Shown in pieces: positions 13,373 through 14,335 of a stretch of DNA of 14,335 nt; position 1 is the first letter of the stretch; each line of letters opens with the position of its first letter. Both the position numbers and the translations under genes were made by a program. The DNA lies in NCBI GenBank assembly GCA_040757795.1, contig JBFLWG010000027.1:1-14335 (forward strand), written 5' to 3'. This DNA is from DYTO01 sp040757795. GTDB lineage: Archaea > Hadarchaeota > Hadarchaeia > Hadarchaeales > Hadarchaeaceae. The notes below the pieces were generated by a model. That model was not told the DNA's origin and made no database searches. It saw only the letters and a list, made by a program, of their open reading frames with translations.

Positions 13373-13452
13373 CAGGGCTACATTTCCATCAAATTCGATG
13401 GAAAGTTCTAAAAAACCAAACTACAAGGCAAATAGCATGTAAAATCATGGCC
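13373..13452 (+). promoter_or_regulatory. CRISPR leader with inverted repeat
   Basis: This AT-rich stretch between the array TATA and repeat 1 holds a perfect 8-bp inverted repeat, TTTCCATC (13383-13390) and GATGGAAA (13397-13404), with a 6-base loop. It is the leader side because the other end of the array stops 9 bases from cas4. New spacers should therefore be inserted next to 13453. The inverted repeat may be a protein site for integration or transcription; that is inference. Confidence 0.5.
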
Positions 13453-14153
13453 GTGGCAGAGAGGATAGTTGGAAAATGTGATGTGCAAGGAGATATTCGG
13501 GACCGACTCGTTCAGGTTGAGCGAAGTGGCAGAGAGGATAGTTGGAAAATGTGATGTGCAAGCTATCAAATATTGCTGCGTCGCCCCACCAAAAACCGTG
13601 GCAGAGAGGATAGTTGGAAAATGTGATGTGCAAGAATTCTCTGACATGGGGAAGGTATGAGTGTTGGAACGTTGTGGCAGAGAGGATAGTTGGAAAATGT
13701 GATGTGCAAGAAATAATAGTATATCTCAAGTAGTATATATAGCTTGCGGGTGGCAGAGAGGATAGTTGGAAAATGTGATGTGCAAGCCATCCCCCAGCAC
13801 TCGGCGTTTGACTGCCTCGAAATGTGGCAGAGAGGATAGTTGGAAAATGTGATGTGCAAGAACGCTGGAGTAAGCGATTAGTTTTTTGAGAAGTTCGGTG
13901 GCAGAGAGGATAGTTGGAAAATGTGATGTGCAAGAAGCGCGGCGGCTCCTGTCCTCGCGGTCGCAACGGAGTGGCAGAGAGGATAGTTGGAAAATGTGAT
14001 GTGCAAGGCTAACAGCATAGGAATAAGAAAACTTTCTGTTCTCGTGGCAGAGAGGATAGTTGGAAAATGTGATGTGCAAGAAGATAGCCGCGCGCTTCCG
14101 CCATGTCCTTTGCTGCGTGGCAGAGAGGATAGTTGGAAAATGTGATGTGCAAG
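13453..14153 (+). CRISPR. CRISPR array, 10 repeats of 37 nt, 9 spacers
   Basis: Ten identical 37-base repeats begin GTGGCAGAGAGG and end ATGTGATGTGCAAG. They start at 13453, 13526, 13598, 13674, 13750, 13824, 13898, 13971, 14044 and 14117. Spacers are 36, 35, 39, 39, 37, 37, 36, 36 and 36 bases and all different. Plus-strand transcription is supported by the TATA at 13364, by the tracrRNA loop complementing the repeat 3' end (GTGCAA), and by the repeat's resemblance to the Un1Cas12f1 repeat (GTTGCAGA start, GCAAC end). The repeat 3' part serves as the crRNA 5' handle. No degenerate terminal repeat is seen. No spacer visibly matches elsewhere in the window. Confidence 0.99.
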
Positions 14154-14162
14154 TCATACGGA

Positions 14163-14335
14163 TTATGCTGCCCAACACATTTTTCTGTAACAACAGTCAA
14201 CACATCTCTTTTTGTATTTGGTAGGGGGCGGGAAACTTTCTTTTGAAATAGTTTCCCTTATGTCTGAAATTATTTGAAGAACCCTTGTTTTATCGTTCAA
14301 AGGAATTTTCACTATGTCTTTAGAAAGAGAAAATT
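14163..14335 (-). CDS. cas4: CRISPR-associated Cas4, C-terminal fragment (runs off the window)
   Basis: The last 56 codons of a minus-strand gene, ending TAA at 14163-14165. The peptide ends SFPPPTKYKKRCVDCCYRKMCWAA-like, with cysteines in C-x2-C-x5-C order (residues 44, 47 and 53 of the fragment). This matches the C-terminal iron-sulfur cluster motif of Cas4, preceded by the usual basic/proline segment and a helix (VLQIISDIRETISK). Cas4 is a PD-(D/E)XK nuclease that trims prespacers and sets their PAM orientation with Cas1-Cas2. The nuclease core and start lie beyond 14335. The stop is 9 bases from the last repeat, so gene and array converge. Cas1 and Cas2 are expected just outside. Confidence 0.82.
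   Translation of the reverse strand, partial: FSLSKDIVKIPLNDKTRVLQIISDIRETISKESFPPPTKYKKRCVDCCYRKMCWAA

Noticed and set aside
13229..13411. Sixty-codon plus-strand open frame between cas12f and the array
   Set aside because: It overlaps the structured tracrRNA, has no ribosome site, and its peptide has no family features.
13408..14203. Several minus-strand open frames and one plus-strand frame across the array
   Set aside because: They translate the 37-base repeat over and over (for example HITFSNYPLCH) and are artefacts of the CRISPR array.

Overview
The window is archaeal. It opens with the conserved archaeal order rps13 (tail only)-rps4-rps11-rpoD, and it also carries an aIF2-beta gene, a DUF424 gene, a KEOPS Cgi121 subunit, a Sua5-type t6A enzyme and several TATA-box promoters placed for leaderless transcripts. 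The backbone is GC-rich and tightly packed, with many 4-base start/stop overlaps. The lineage cannot be fixed from sequence alone. The compact Cas12f nuclease suggests DPANN-like archaea, but it is the kind of gene that moves.

Layout. 1-1759: ribosomal/RNA polymerase operon; RpoD carries two 4Fe-4S-type cysteine sets. 1820-2317: an unrecognised archaeal protein with its own TATA box. 2389-2476: tRNA-Leu(GAG). 2463-4654: a probable small element integrated in the tRNA 3' end, flanked by a perfect 15-base duplication. It carries a membrane-anchored FN3 plus clan GH-A glycosidase-like protein and a 31-residue zinc-ribbon protein. 4683-5570 (minus): MinD/ParA ATPase. 5649-6698: Sua5. 6751-9323: a four-gene unit of two half-size MgtE-like permeases, a duplicated PhoU-TrkA_C protein and an unknown 95-residue protein. 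9324-9875 (minus): Cgi121. 9928-11316: an OB-fold RPA-associated-like protein, aIF2-beta and DUF424.

11317-14335: the composition drops abruptly to AT-rich and a type V-F CRISPR-Cas locus begins. It holds a 592-residue Cas12f1 (Cas14a-type) nuclease with a complete RuvC D-E-D set, then a tracrRNA that I reconstruct at about 13222-13370, then an array of ten identical 37-nt repeats (nine spacers), and finally the truncated 3' end of a minus-strand cas4 with its C-x2-C-x5-C cluster motif. The tracrRNA call rests on a loop TTGCAC complementary to GTGCAA at the 3' end of the repeat, plus two further anti-repeat blocks in the right antiparallel order. The layout parallels the published Un1Cas12f1 guide RNA as I remember it. 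Cas4 implies that an adaptation module continues beyond the right edge.

Functionally, the locus should transcribe an array whose crRNAs pair with the tracrRNA and load Cas12f1 for DNA interference, with Cas4 (and probably Cas1/Cas2 off-window) acquiring spacers at the 13453 end. The most novel content is this divergent Cas12f1, which lacks the N-terminal zinc finger of Un1Cas12f1, together with its covarying tracrRNA. The tRNA-Leu-integrated mini-element is second.
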